Below are positions 1-8,380 of a DNA stretch of 64,000 nt, one piece after another. A program made the position numbers and the translations under genes. The notes below the pieces were generated by a model that searched no databases, was not told the origin of the DNA, and was given only the letters and a program-made list of their open reading frames with translations. The first letter of the stretch is position 1, and the number at the start of each line of letters is the position of its first letter. This DNA comes from Thaumasiovibrio sp047250365 (GTDB lineage Bacteria > Pseudomonadota > Gammaproteobacteria > Enterobacterales > Vibrionaceae): assembly GCF_047250365.1 (NCBI RefSeq), contig NZ_JBLBVL010000010.1, positions 1-64,000 on the forward strand. The letters run 5' to 3'.

Positions 1-41
1 ACACCTTAGTTAACGCCTTGCAGGGTTAACTATGATATTTA

Positions 42-1313
42 TTAGTACGCTAAAAAGATCAGTGACGACACGCCAAGCAAGACGGCACTTATTACAGGAA
101 TGCCGACAAGTAGTCGCATGCGCTTATCGCCAATGGTAAATACCATCACCATTTTAACAATGCTGTTAACGGCAGCCGCAATGAATATGCCGAGTGCTGC
201 GGTCGCAATAACGACCTGATTGGTGCTTTGCCGCGCCAGTGTTAACGTTATCGCATCAACATCGGTAATCCCGGAAATGGCCGACAATAACAACACGCCT
301 GTATCACCAAACCACACCCTTAACCCGCTTGCCAACACCATAATTACCAGCAAGATAATCCCAAACCATAGCGCGGCGGATAACGCCAACGGATTTTGTT
401 GTTGATTGGGTTTTGTCACTGCCTCGCCTCGATGACGTAGCCATATCCACACCGCTGGCAAATAAAATAGCGTCATCATGGTTAACAATGGCACAGCAAT
501 ATGGGTTACCAGTACTGGATTTATCAACAAGCAGACAAGAAGAACACGTGGAAACATCGTGCCGCAGCTTAATAATATACCGCTTGCCAACATAGCGCTC
601 AGTTCGGGTTGGCGCTTCGATAAATGGGAAAACTGTAACGTTAGTGCTGTCGATGAGCTTACGCCTGCAAACAGGCAAGTAAATAATATTCCCTTTTCTG
701 TGCCACCTATCTTCATCGCAAAATAGCCAACAAATGAGATGCTAGCAATGAGCACAACCATCCACCATATTTCATAAGGATTGATGGCTTGCCAAGGGCC
801 CATCGCCTCGTTAGGCAATAGTGGTAACATCACGACAGAAATAAGCAGTAACCTTAGTGCTGCGTCGAGTTCGTACTCTTGTAAACGCGCGAGTGCGCTG
901 TGTAGCTCTTGCTTGTTATCGAGGATTACCGCCGTCACCACGGCCGCTGAAGCTGCCAATATCATATCACCAGCCATCGCCAGCACACCCAGCAAGAAGG
1001 TGATCAGTACGCCGATAAGGCTGGTAATACTTAAATCACTATTGCGCCGACGTCGATGAATGTATGCCACACAAGCGATTGCTGCGAGTGCAATAAAGGC
1101 TAAACCGATAAATAGTGTGCCACTGTATTCACTAATAAGGCCACACAGTGCACCCATTAACCCAATGAGGGAAAAGGTTCTGATCCCCGCCACTCGGCTA
1201 CCTGGTTTTTCATGACGCTCAACCCATCCACGTTGAATACCGATAATTGCGCCAAGAATAAGCCCTATCAGCAGCCGCCCAGCCTGAGTATCTATTTGTG
1301 TAGCAAAATCCAT
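42..1313 (-). CDS. MgtC/SapB-DUF4010 family membrane protein
   Basis: Integral inner-membrane protein of unknown transport role. The N-terminus carries an MgtC/SapB-like segment (LLIGLILGAIIGIQRG near residues 14-30) and the remainder is a chain of about ten hydrophobic helices typical of DUF4010 proteins. I start it at the ATG at 1313, preceded by AGGG about five bases upstream; an in-frame ATG 15 codons earlier would add a polar, unconserved-looking extension. 423 residues. It is followed in the reading direction only by the window edge, so its downstream partner cannot be seen. The amylase gene lies upstream on the same strand, 45 bp away, so co-transcription is possible. Family assignment is by sequence pattern; a link to magnesium is not supported for DUF4010 members. 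Confidence 0.85.
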   Translation of the reverse strand: MDFATQIDTQAGRLLIGLILGAIIGIQRGWVERHEKPGSRVAGIRTFSLIGLMGALCGLISEYSGTLFIGLAFIALAAIACVAYIHRRRRNSDLSITSLIGVLITFLLGVLAMAGDMILAASAAVVTAVILDNKQELHSALARLQEYELDAALRLLLISVVMLPLLPNEAMGPWQAINPYEIWWMVVLIASISFVGYFAMKIGGTEKGILFTCLFAGVSSSTALTLQFSHLSKRQPELSAMLASGILLSCGTMFPRVLLVCLLINPVLVTHIAVPLLTMMTLFYLPAVWIWLRHRGEAVTKPNQQQNPLALSAALWFGIILLVIMVLASGLRVWFGDTGVLLLSAISGITDVDAITLTLARQSTNQVVIATAALGIFIAAAVNSIVKMVMVFTIGDKRMRLLVGIPVISAVLLGVSSLIFLAY

Positions 1314-1358
1314 AGTATCCCTACCCTTAACGGCCGTGTAGTGGGAGAAAATTGCCAA

Positions 1359-2693
1359 TTATTCTACAATGAGCGCAGCAATCTTACCTGCCCCAATAGC
1401 GATACGATTTAAATGCTTGCCCTGCTCCGGCGCCAACAGATCGCTAAATGGCAGGTCCTCTGGCAAGTTAAAGGTTTGCGCTTTATTTGAGCGATTAAGA
1501 AGCATAATACCTTTACTCCCGCGAGTGACTTGTAGCGTATCTTTCGTTGCTGCTACCTTCATTGTGGTACCGAAAGTATAATGATAAAACCTCACCAACG
1601 CTTTAAGAAATGCGGTGTTATAAACATCTTTCCAGCGCGGTTTACCGGCCAAATTATTTATTCCACTCGTATCAAGGTCACTGTATATCAACGGTACACC
1701 AGCGTTTATGCTCATTATATAAGCATAGGCGAATGCCTCAGATTCTTCTGTTAACACCTGGTCTAAGAATACATCATTATTTGGAATATCATGTGTTACC
1801 ACAAATGTTATTGCACGGTGGTACTCCAATGCCTGACCAATGGAGTATGGGTCTATCAACGCAGTCATTGATTTACCCTGTGTTAACGTATGCCATATCG
1901 CATGAAAACGCGGAAAATCATAGGCACTTAAACGTGTCTCTTTTAAATATGGCTCCAGAAACAGTTGATATTCGTTTCTATCTACACCGCCATCAGTGAT
2001 TATTTCACCAAACACGTGCATACCTTCAGTAATTTCTGGGGTAAAAACAGCGTTAAGGTGCTCAAGCGATAAATGTTTAGCGGCATCAATTCTAAACCCA
2101 CCAACCCCGAGGCGTTTTAAGGCAAGCAAGTACTGTTGTTGTGCGTCGATAACGTGCGGTTTACATGCTAACGGTGGTAAACCGTAATCCCCTGCTCCAC
2201 TCGATATTCTACCGTTCTGAACCTGCTCAGGGCACTCCCAATCCGTAATAGGCCCAAAATCGACAAAATCCTCTGCGGTAAATAGGTTTTCGCTCAGATC
2301 ACCAAATAACCGGATCTCATCGTACTTAGTAGGGTTATTTGCATAAGACTGTAGACGTTGTTGACCCGGAAACTCAAGATGGTTTTCTCGACCATATTCA
2401 TTTGCCATGTGATTAAACACCACATCAACATAAACAGTGACGCCGTAACCATTTAATGTATCGGTCATCAACTTAAAATCATGCGTGTTCCCCAACTGAT
2501 TATCTATGACACGGTAATCAGTGGGTTGGTAGCGCTGCCACCACTCGGTTCCAAGCGGGCTTTTTTCTGATTGATTAGGTGGCGATACCAGGACTGAGGT
2601 ATAACCACATTCAGCAATGTCCGCAGCTCTTTGTGTGACAAGGGCGAATGGCCAGTCAAAAGCGTGAAGAATTACGTTTGATGGATATGTCAT
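1359..2693 (-). CDS. Alpha-amylase family (GH13) glycosidase
   Basis: Glycoside hydrolase family 13 enzyme expected to cleave alpha-glucans. The four usual GH13 blocks are visible: DVVFNH at 90-95, GFRIDAAKH with nucleophile Asp203, GE with acid/base Glu230, and VVTHD with Asp302, so all three catalytic carboxylates are present. There is no signal peptide, which suggests a cytoplasmic maltodextrin or glycogen enzyme. I chose the ATG at 2693, preceded by GGAGAG six bases upstream; the ATG at 2705 would place that ribosome site inside the gene. 444 residues, somewhat shorter than E. coli AmyA (about 495), with a compact C-terminal beta domain. No other sugar genes are adjacent, so the exact substrate is unknown. 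Confidence 0.92.
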   Translation of the reverse strand: MTYPSNVILHAFDWPFALVTQRAADIAECGYTSVLVSPPNQSEKSPLGTEWWQRYQPTDYRVIDNQLGNTHDFKLMTDTLNGYGVTVYVDVVFNHMANEYGRENHLEFPGQQRLQSYANNPTKYDEIRLFGDLSENLFTAEDFVDFGPITDWECPEQVQNGRISSGAGDYGLPPLACKPHVIDAQQQYLLALKRLGVGGFRIDAAKHLSLEHLNAVFTPEITEGMHVFGEIITDGGVDRNEYQLFLEPYLKETRLSAYDFPRFHAIWHTLTQGKSMTALIDPYSIGQALEYHRAITFVVTHDIPNNDVFLDQVLTEESEAFAYAYIMSINAGVPLIYSDLDTSGINNLAGKPRWKDVYNTAFLKALVRFYHYTFGTTMKVAATKDTLQVTRGSKGIMLLNRSNKAQTFNLPEDLPFSDLLAPEQGKHLNRIAIGAGKIAALIVE

Positions 2694-2815
2694 AATGCTC
2701 TCCATTGATTCAACGTCATATTAAACGCTCGTCACGTTTTGTGCATCCCCCTAAACTGGGTATGAGGTCATTAACATTATGGTAGTAGGTAATATAGCCC
2801 TCATACTTTTGTGGC

Positions 2816-2843
2816 TTGACATACCTCCTTCTGTCCGTAAAAT
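2816..2843 (+). promoter_or_regulatory. Sigma-70 promoter of the fluoride-riboswitch transcript
   Basis: A perfect -35 TTGACA (2816-2821) and a -10 TAAAAT (2838-2843) are separated by 16 bp. Predicted transcription start near 2850, placing the whole fluoride aptamer at the 5' end of the message. Confidence 0.75.
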
Positions 2844-2864
2844 CGGCGTTGAAAGTGATCTTTC

Positions 2865-2937
2865 GGGTGATGGGGTTCCACCTTTAACCGCTCAATAAGT
2901 TATCCAAAACAGTACTTATTCAGCTGATGACTCCTGT
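2865..2937 (+). promoter_or_regulatory. Fluoride riboswitch (crcB motif)
   Basis: The conserved aptamer elements are all present in order. P1 is GGTG (2866-2869) with CACC (2879-2882) closing the loop ATGGGGTTC. TTTAACCGCT follows. P2 is GCT/AGC (2890-2892 with 2922-2924) and P3 is AATAAGT/ACTTATT (2894-2900 with 2914-2920). The conserved 3' end CAGCTGATGACTCCTG follows. The loop bases GGGGTT (2872-2877) can pair with GACTCC (2929-2934), the pseudoknot that builds the fluoride and magnesium site. The element sits between a sigma-70 promoter and an antiporter gene, a gene class known to be controlled by this riboswitch. About 70 nt follow before the start codon; I see no clear poly-U terminator there, so control may be at translation. 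Confidence 0.93.
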
Positions 2938-3010
2938 GTTATGTTCCTATTTAGGGAAGCACAGGCAAGATCTAGCTGCTGTTTCTCTTTGCTATGTTTT
3001 TGGAGGCTTC

Positions 3011-4186
3011 ATGTCATTAGGTTTTCTGTTTTTTGCCGCGCTATTCTTTGGTTTGTATGCTAGCAAGTTTGTCTCTTTGCTAAAGCTTCCTGGCGTGCTT
3101 GGTATGGTATTCGTGGGTATCTTTATTGGAACGATGTTCGAATTACCCGCGTCTTTAAATGAAAGTTCTGGCTTTATTAAATCTTTGGCGTTAACCATTA
3201 TTTTGCTTAAAGCGGGTTTAGGGATTAGCGTGGATCAATTGCGCCGTGCTGGTCTTTCCGCCATCTTAATGGCATTTGTTCCGTGCATACTTGAGGGCTT
3301 GGCATTAACCGTCATTTTCCATCATCTATTTGGTTTTGATTACGCCGTGGCAGGATTAACTGGCTTTATGCTGGCAGCAGTTTCTCCCGCTGTAGTCGTC
3401 CCTTCGATGCTAGATTTAAAAAGCAAAGGATATGGTGAAAAAAGAGAAGTTCCTACTATCGTATTGGCCGGCGCTTCTGTAGATGATGTTATTGCCATTA
3501 CCTTGTTCTCTGTCTGCATGGGAATGGCAACAACGGGAGATATCGCCATTAATCAGGCCTTGATATCGATTCCTGTTTCAATTTTAGTTGGCCTTATCCC
3601 GGGATTAATTCTTGGTGGTATTCTTGCCTTTGTATTTAACCGCTATCGAGTACCAATGATAGAGAAAGTGTTACTACTATTAACGCTATCGACCTTATTA
3701 GTCGAAGTTGGTCACTATTTAGAAAGCGCCGCTTTGCTCGGGGTTATGGCCGTTGGCTTTATCTTATTGGATCGTGCTGAACGCAGCGCCATTGAATTAT
3801 CGACCCTATTGGGGCATATCTGGTTTTTCGCACAAATAGCCCTATTTGTATTAATTGGACTTTCTGTCGATATGGACATTGCACTTAATTCTGGTGTTAA
3901 AGGGATTATGGCCATAACGGCTGGTTTAGTGTTCCGCTCAATTGGGGTATTGATTGCGACTCAATTTTCAGCGCTGAACATCAAGGAGAGATTGTTTTGT
4001 GTTATTGCCTATTTGCCCAAAGCAACCGTTCAAGCAGCGCTGGGTGGTGCTGCGTTGGCCGCTGGATTGCCTGACGGTGAAACGATCCTAGCGCTTGCTG
4101 TACTGGCTATCATCTTCACGGCGCCAATAGGGCTGATTGGTCTTAACCTCTTTGGTACCAAATTGTTAGCTAAAAATGAACACTAA
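3011..4186 (+). CDS. Cation:proton antiporter under fluoride riboswitch
   Basis: Multi-pass inner-membrane protein of the monovalent cation:proton antiporter (CPA) type, about 12 helices, with an acidic pair in AGASVDDVIAIT that matches the ion-binding region of the family. 391 residues. The ATG at 3011 is preceded by GGAGG five bases upstream. An in-frame ATG at 2927 is longer but lies inside the conserved GATGA of the riboswitch and has no ribosome site, so it should not be used. Upstream is the fluoride riboswitch. By analogy with other riboswitch-controlled antiporters, expression should rise with fluoride; whether it exports fluoride directly or restores pH or cation balance is not shown. 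The downstream gene converges on it. Confidence 0.88.
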   Translation: MSLGFLFFAALFFGLYASKFVSLLKLPGVLGMVFVGIFIGTMFELPASLNESSGFIKSLALTIILLKAGLGISVDQLRRAGLSAILMAFVPCILEGLALTVIFHHLFGFDYAVAGLTGFMLAAVSPAVVVPSMLDLKSKGYGEKREVPTIVLAGASVDDVIAITLFSVCMGMATTGDIAINQALISIPVSILVGLIPGLILGGILAFVFNRYRVPMIEKVLLLLTLSTLLVEVGHYLESAALLGVMAVGFILLDRAERSAIELSTLLGHIWFFAQIALFVLIGLSVDMDIALNSGVKGIMAITAGLVFRSIGVLIATQFSALNIKERLFCVIAYLPKATVQAALGGAALAAGLPDGETILALAVLAIIFTAPIGLIGLNLFGTKLLAKNEH

Positions 4187-4193
4187 GATTAAA

Positions 4194-4218
4194 AAGGTGA
4201 CTATTTAAACGTCACCTT
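4194..4218 (-). terminator. Terminator of yciH / zinc-ribbon operon
   Basis: Inverted repeat AAGGTGAC (4194-4201) and GTCACCTT (4211-4218) with a nine-base loop, followed on the minus strand by TTTTTAATC. It overlaps the last codons of the minus-strand zinc-ribbon gene. Confidence 0.7.
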
Positions 4219-4452
4219 GCCTCCGATCATCTTTAACGCTGGAGCGCCCCGAATTAGCGTCTCACGAGCAAATAGACTGTCGCAATTGGGACAACAGCAT
4301 GGCGTTACGGTGTAATCTTTCACTATCCGCTCTTTGAAGCATTTAACAAGATTACCCTTCCCGCCTTTTCGATAATGAAAAAGAGGGGTACGACACTTAG
4401 CACAAAAAATATCGATTGTACGAGTTGGCCCGCGACTATGCGGTTTGGCCAC
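4201..4452 (-). CDS. Small zinc-ribbon protein, unknown function
   Basis: An 83-residue basic protein with two cysteine pairs, FCAKC near residue 17 and CCCPNC near residue 53, which should bind one zinc ion as a treble-clef or ribbon. I do not recognise a named family. It starts with GTG immediately after the stop codon of yciH (TAAGTG), with GGGGGC serving as ribosome site, so it is translationally coupled to yciH. The zinc-ribbon architecture and coupling to a ribosome-binding SUI1 protein suggest an RNA- or ribosome-associated role; this is inference only. Confidence 0.7.
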   Translation of the reverse strand: MAKPHSRGPTRTIDIFCAKCRTPLFHYRKGGKGNLVKCFKERIVKDYTVTPCCCPNCDSLFARETLIRGAPALKMIGGKVTFK

Positions 4453-4773
4453 TTAGCCCCCGGCAAACTTAACGGTATGGCCTTTCTTCTCTAGGTGCGC
4501 TTTAATCTGATCGCGTTTATCACCTTGTATTTCAATAACGCCTTCCTTTACTGCGCCGCCACAACCGCACACTTTTTTTAGTTCCGCAGCCAGTAGTTTC
4601 AGCTCGGCATCAGCGACATCCAATCCTGTGATTAAGCAGACGCCCTTGCCCTTGCGCCCTTTTGTTTGACGCTGAATACGAACAACACCATCCCCTTTCG
4701 GGCGTTCTGTTTTAGGTGTTGCTTGCTTTATTCTTCCTGTCTCAGTTGAATAGACCAGATTGCTGTCACTCAT
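4453..4773 (-). CDS. yciH: YciH, SUI1/eIF1-like translation factor
   Basis: A 106-residue SUI1-domain protein. The pattern VRIQRQTKGRKGKGVCLITGL followed by LKKVCGCGGAVKEGVIEIQGD and the ending HTVKFAGG is diagnostic of the bacterial eIF1-like YciH proteins, which bind the small ribosomal subunit and affect start-site fidelity. The N-terminal 30 residues are a flexible lysine-rich arm. It is the first gene of a two-gene minus-strand unit with the zinc-ribbon protein directly behind it. Confidence 0.93.
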   Translation of the reverse strand: MSDSNLVYSTETGRIKQATPKTERPKGDGVVRIQRQTKGRKGKGVCLITGLDVADAELKLLAAELKKVCGCGGAVKEGVIEIQGDKRDQIKAHLEKKGHTVKFAGG

Positions 4774-5037
4774 CGCTCATACATCTCAATAGTTAAAACT
4801 GCGGATATTATGCTATCGCTGTCAGACAACAACAAGATATATCAGCCGCAAATTTTGCTACGTAGCGATTTTTTCGTTCATTCGTATTGGAGTAATCTCA
4901 CACCCTGTTGTGTGGCCGATTTGAATGTGTAACAGAGTGTGTGAAAGCCCTAGTCACAGATAACAGAATGCATATCATTGCGGCTAGGAATGAATTAGCA
5001 AATGGAGCTTAAATTGCGCAATGTTAGCGGAGATAAA

Positions 5038-5526
5038 ATGAGAGCGTTAATTGCTTATTTGTTACTGGCGATGATACCACTGTCGGCCAATGCCAGTATT
5101 GATTCGAAAAAGATTGTTGGTGAAACTGAGTTCATTCAAGTCGAAAGTGCGACATTACCGTTTCTAGCACGCATTGATACCGGAGCAAATAGCACCTCTA
5201 TTCATGCGTTCGATATTGAGGTCGATGGCGATGAACATACTACGCATATGCGTGACAACGTCGGTAAAACCATTACATTCACCACGGTTAATGAACTCGG
5301 TGAGGAATCACGGGTCAGCTCTGTTATTGAGAAAGTTAGTATTATCCGTAATGCACAAGGTGAAGAGAGACGCTATAGCATTATGATGGACTTAACGTGG
5401 GATAATGAAACAAGACCCGTAATGGTAAACTTACGTGATCGCTCCAAAATGACTTACAAGTTATTGATCGGTAGAAATTGGTTACGCGGTAACTATTTGG
5501 TTGATGTTGATTTAGCCGCTCATTAA
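5038..5526 (+). CDS. Secreted retropepsin-like zinc protease family protein (RimB-like)
   Basis: A 162-residue protein with an N-terminal signal peptide (MRALIAYLLLAMIPLSANA) followed by a single Zn_protease/retropepsin-like domain. The motif LARIDTGANSTSIHA carries the aspartate of the pepsin-like fold, and KLLIGRNWL near the C-terminus is the second conserved block. Cytoplasmic homologues act near RimK; this one is exported. I start at the ATG at 5038 because GGAG lies seven bases upstream and the signal peptide begins there; the ATG at 5002 would add 12 charged residues ahead of it. Related proteins are described as ATP-dependent zinc proteases, but no zinc site or ATPase is visible in the sequence. 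Confidence 0.82.
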   Translation: MRALIAYLLLAMIPLSANASIDSKKIVGETEFIQVESATLPFLARIDTGANSTSIHAFDIEVDGDEHTTHMRDNVGKTITFTTVNELGEESRVSSVIEKVSIIRNAQGEERRYSIMMDLTWDNETRPVMVNLRDRSKMTYKLLIGRNWLRGNYLVDVDLAAH

Positions 5527-5544
5527 TACACAGATACCATTATA

Positions 5545-5569
5545 AAAGGCCGTGCAAACGGCCTTTTTT
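5545..5569 (+). terminator. Terminator between the RimB-like gene and pepT
   Basis: AAAAGGCCGT-GCAA-ACGGCC followed by TTTTTT; a GC-rich stem with a T run on the plus strand. The A run on the left makes it usable for the converging pepT transcript as well. Confidence 0.85.
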
Positions 5570-5596
5570 ATCGGACAAAAAAGATGCCGCGGCGTT

Positions 5597-6832
5597 TTAG
5601 GCGTGTCTTTCTGCAGTGAGTTTGGCAATATTTACAATAACCTGGACAGCTTTGTTCATTCCTTGCAAGGTGACAAACTCATGAATGCCATGAAAATTAT
5701 AACCGCCGGTGAAAATATTAGGACACGGTAGTCCCATAAATGAAAGGCGTGCGCCATCTGTGCCACCACGGATCGGCTTTATATCTGGTTCTACATCTGC
5801 CAGCATCATTGCCTGTTTAGCGATATCGACAATATAGGGGTGTTTCTCTATTTCAACACGCATATTGGCATAATTATCGGTAATGGAGACAGACACTTCA
5901 CCATGCTTATAGGAACGACGAATCTTATTGGCTATCTCTTCTATGTGTTGTTTTCGCTGTGTAATGCCATCGTGGTCGAAGTCGCGCAAAATATAACTCA
6001 ACGTTGCGTTTGTCACGTTTCCAGACATCTCGGTTAAGTGATAGAAACCTTCATATTTTTCAGTGTGCTCTGGCGTTTCATCTCGAGGAAGGGACTGATG
6101 GAAATCCGTCGCCATATTTAGTGCATTTACTAATTTATTTTTAGCAGTGCCGGGATGCACACTGACCCCTTTAAAACGTACTTTTACGCCCGCAGCATTG
6201 AAATTCTCATACTGTAATTCCCCGACAGCTCCGCCATCAACGGTATAAGCCCACTCAGCACCAAAACGCGCGACATCAAAATAATCTGCACCACGACCAA
6301 TCTCTTCATCTGGGGTAAAACAGACCCAAATATCCCCGTACTTAATCTCTGGATGTGCCATTAATACGGAAATCGCCGTCATAATTTCAGCGATGCCCGC
6401 TTTATCATCGGCACCCAACAATGTTTTGCCATCAGTGGTGATCAAGTCGTCACCAATCAAATTATGTAGCTCTGGATAGCGCGTCGGAGATAGCACCTCA
6501 TCGCCAGCACCAAGTGCAATGTCACCGCCTCGGTAGTTTTCAACAAGCTGTGGCATCACACAGGCACCACTGGCGTCTGGTGCTGTATCCATGTGAGCAA
6601 TAAAACCTATGGCGGGCACCTTATGCCCACTTGGTAGATTGGATGGAAGTTTGGCCATCACATAACCATTCGTATCCCGACTAATACACTCAAGGCCGAG
6701 ATCATGCAATTCATCTTCAAGCTCCTCTGCCAATACGTATTGGCCTGGCGTTGATGGGCAGCCCAACTCGCTCGGATCAGATTGTGTATCAATTTGAACG
6801 TAAGTTAAAAAACGGGAAAGCAACGTATCCAT
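5597..6832 (-). CDS. pepT: Peptidase T (tripeptide aminopeptidase)
   Basis: M20-family zinc aminopeptidase that removes the N-terminal residue of tripeptides in the cytosol. Metal-site blocks are present: GFIAHMDTAPD, LLGADDKAGIAEI and FTPDEEIGRGAD, and the C-terminal PIRGGTDGARLSFMGLPCPN and FHGIHEFV. 411 residues, the same size as E. coli PepT. I use the ATG at 6832, with GAGTGG just upstream; the alternative TTG at 6844 has no ribosome site. The gene stands alone on the minus strand. E. coli pepT is an FNR-activated gene; I looked for a good FNR site upstream here and did not find one. Confidence 0.96.
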   Translation of the reverse strand: MDTLLSRFLTYVQIDTQSDPSELGCPSTPGQYVLAEELEDELHDLGLECISRDTNGYVMAKLPSNLPSGHKVPAIGFIAHMDTAPDASGACVMPQLVENYRGGDIALGAGDEVLSPTRYPELHNLIGDDLITTDGKTLLGADDKAGIAEIMTAISVLMAHPEIKYGDIWVCFTPDEEIGRGADYFDVARFGAEWAYTVDGGAVGELQYENFNAAGVKVRFKGVSVHPGTAKNKLVNALNMATDFHQSLPRDETPEHTEKYEGFYHLTEMSGNVTNATLSYILRDFDHDGITQRKQHIEEIANKIRRSYKHGEVSVSITDNYANMRVEIEKHPYIVDIAKQAMMLADVEPDIKPIRGGTDGARLSFMGLPCPNIFTGGYNFHGIHEFVTLQGMNKAVQVIVNIAKLTAERHA

Positions 6833-7019
6833 AATACCACTCAATTATTTCACTCTTTGCCCGCATTATTATTTACTTTGTGAACGTTTTGTTTGCGATA
6901 AGTCATTAAAAGCGGTGTTGTTACAAATTGAGGAAGTGTGCGTCAATTTAAAATGAGGATACTTGGTTAAATAAGCTCACCTCACTCAAAAGATTGAGGC
7001 AAGCTATTTATGATATCTG

Positions 7020-7595
7020 TCATTTAAACGATGCGGTGATTTTCATTGCCCCTTCACGCTGGGCTGCTGAAGGGGGGTGCTGAAATGTTTGCTTGCGCCC
7101 ATCATGGTAGTAGTAGTTAAGCCCTGTAATATCGGGTAAGAATCGCTTTCCAATTGAACCACTTAATTGTTCGTAAAGTGATACGAATTGATGATGTAAT
7201 GTATAGAAAGGCGTGTCGATATCAAGAGAGAGCACTTCTACCGACAAGTCACAGTCAATGTTCTCTGTCATTACGAACGTCACTTCAGGGTTCGCCTGTC
7301 GTAGGTAACTATCGATAGGAACAGCCAAGGAATAATCGTCTGGCGGTGACAATCGCTCTTGCTTCTTGCCTTTAAACATAATGGCAGATTGCCATGAGCA
7401 AACATCATGGGTAGTCGGGGCAATGAAGTAGTGGCGCACAAACACATTAGGGTGTGCTTCATCACCATTATATTTCATCTTGTTATAGAGTTCGCTGTAG
7501 TGCAGAGTGATTTCTTGTACTGCATTTGCGCTCACTGATGAGATAGAAAAACAGAGTATCATTACGATGCGAATAAACTTTACCATCCGTGGCAT
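7020..7595 (-). CDS. DUF2987 family periplasmic protein
   Basis: A 191-residue protein with a signal peptide ending near SSVSANA and two cysteines (VCSWQ and IDCDL) likely to be disulfide bonded in the periplasm. The pattern VQEITLHYSELYNKMKYN is what I recall for DUF2987, a family of unknown function found in Vibrio and relatives. AAGGAC precedes the ATG. Its start lies 10 bp from the end of the Bax-like gene, so the two probably share a transcript. Confidence 0.75.
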   Translation of the reverse strand: MPRMVKFIRIVMILCFSISSVSANAVQEITLHYSELYNKMKYNGDEAHPNVFVRHYFIAPTTHDVCSWQSAIMFKGKKQERLSPPDDYSLAVPIDSYLRQANPEVTFVMTENIDCDLSVEVLSLDIDTPFYTLHHQFVSLYEQLSGSIGKRFLPDITGLNYYYHDGRKQTFQHPPSAAQREGAMKITASFK

Positions 7596-7605
7596 ATCAA
7601 GTCCT

Positions 7606-8376
7606 TTACCAGAAGTTTGCGTTTTGCCTAATCATTGACTGAATTTCAGAAACGTAGGCTTGGCCCCGCTCAGAATAACTTAACAAGCCGTTAGCTAACG
7701 CCTCCCCTGTCACAGGTTCGTCATCTAACCGAAGTTCAGCACGAATGCTGCGCAAGTATCGATATGCGCGATTACGGTTAATGTTCATAAAATACGCATG
7801 TACCGATTCTGCTGCTGACGAGTAGAGTGCAACTTCATGCGTTGCCGACGCGTTTCGTGAATTGGGTATTAGTCCACATCCTTGCTGGTAACACCATTGA
7901 CCAAAATAGTTATTTCCTTCAACTGCAAATCGCGAGGTGCCCCAACCTGATTCTTTCGCCGCTTGAGTCAACACTAAAGATGGGGGCAATTCATCGACTC
8001 TTATCAACATTTCATCTAACCACGCTTGGCTAACATTGCCAGCAATGGAGTAACTGTATAGTTTCGCTAAGCGAGCAGCATAAGCATCGTCTTCACTACT
8101 TAGCACTTCGCCACGGAGTAACTTTTTTTGATAATCAACTAAATGTTGCCGTTCGTAAGCGATACGCTGATTCTCCCGTTCAACATACGGCAATAAATAT
8201 TGGAAAAACGCCTCTTTCTTCTCTGTTACGTTGGTGATGGCAGAAAAGTCTGGTCGGCCGGGCATGACAATTGGCTCGACACCTGAAGAGACAGCGCCCT
8301 GCTCTTCATCTTGTTTATCACACCCTGCCGTAAGCACCGCCATGCTCATTATGGTCGCCATATATAAATGCTTCAT
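7606..8376 (-). CDS. Bax-like glucosaminidase lipoprotein
   Basis: A putative peptidoglycan hydrolase anchored in the envelope. Residues 1-18 form a lipoprotein signal with lipobox LTAGC. The C-terminal half matches E. coli Bax and the glucosaminidase fold: VLTQAAKESGWGTSRFAVEGNNYFGQW holds the catalytic glutamate (KESGWG), followed by GCGLIP and the repeat-like AYFMNINRNRAYRYLRSIR. 256 residues from the ATG at 8376, which has GAGG at a good distance; upstream ATG candidates would run into the preceding gene and spoil the signal peptide. Neighbours are an unknown membrane protein upstream and DUF2987 downstream, spaced tightly enough for an operon. Confidence 0.87.
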   Translation of the reverse strand: MKHLYMATIMSMAVLTAGCDKQDEEQGAVSSGVEPIVMPGRPDFSAITNVTEKKEAFFQYLLPYVERENQRIAYERQHLVDYQKKLLRGEVLSSEDDAYAARLAKLYSYSIAGNVSQAWLDEMLIRVDELPPSLVLTQAAKESGWGTSRFAVEGNNYFGQWCYQQGCGLIPNSRNASATHEVALYSSAAESVHAYFMNINRNRAYRYLRSIRAELRLDDEPVTGEALANGLLSYSERGQAYVSEIQSMIRQNANFW

Positions 8377-8380
8377 GCTG

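Noticed and set aside
6845..7019. FNR site upstream of pepT
   Set aside because: TTGAG...CGTCAA has the wrong spacing (9 instead of 4).
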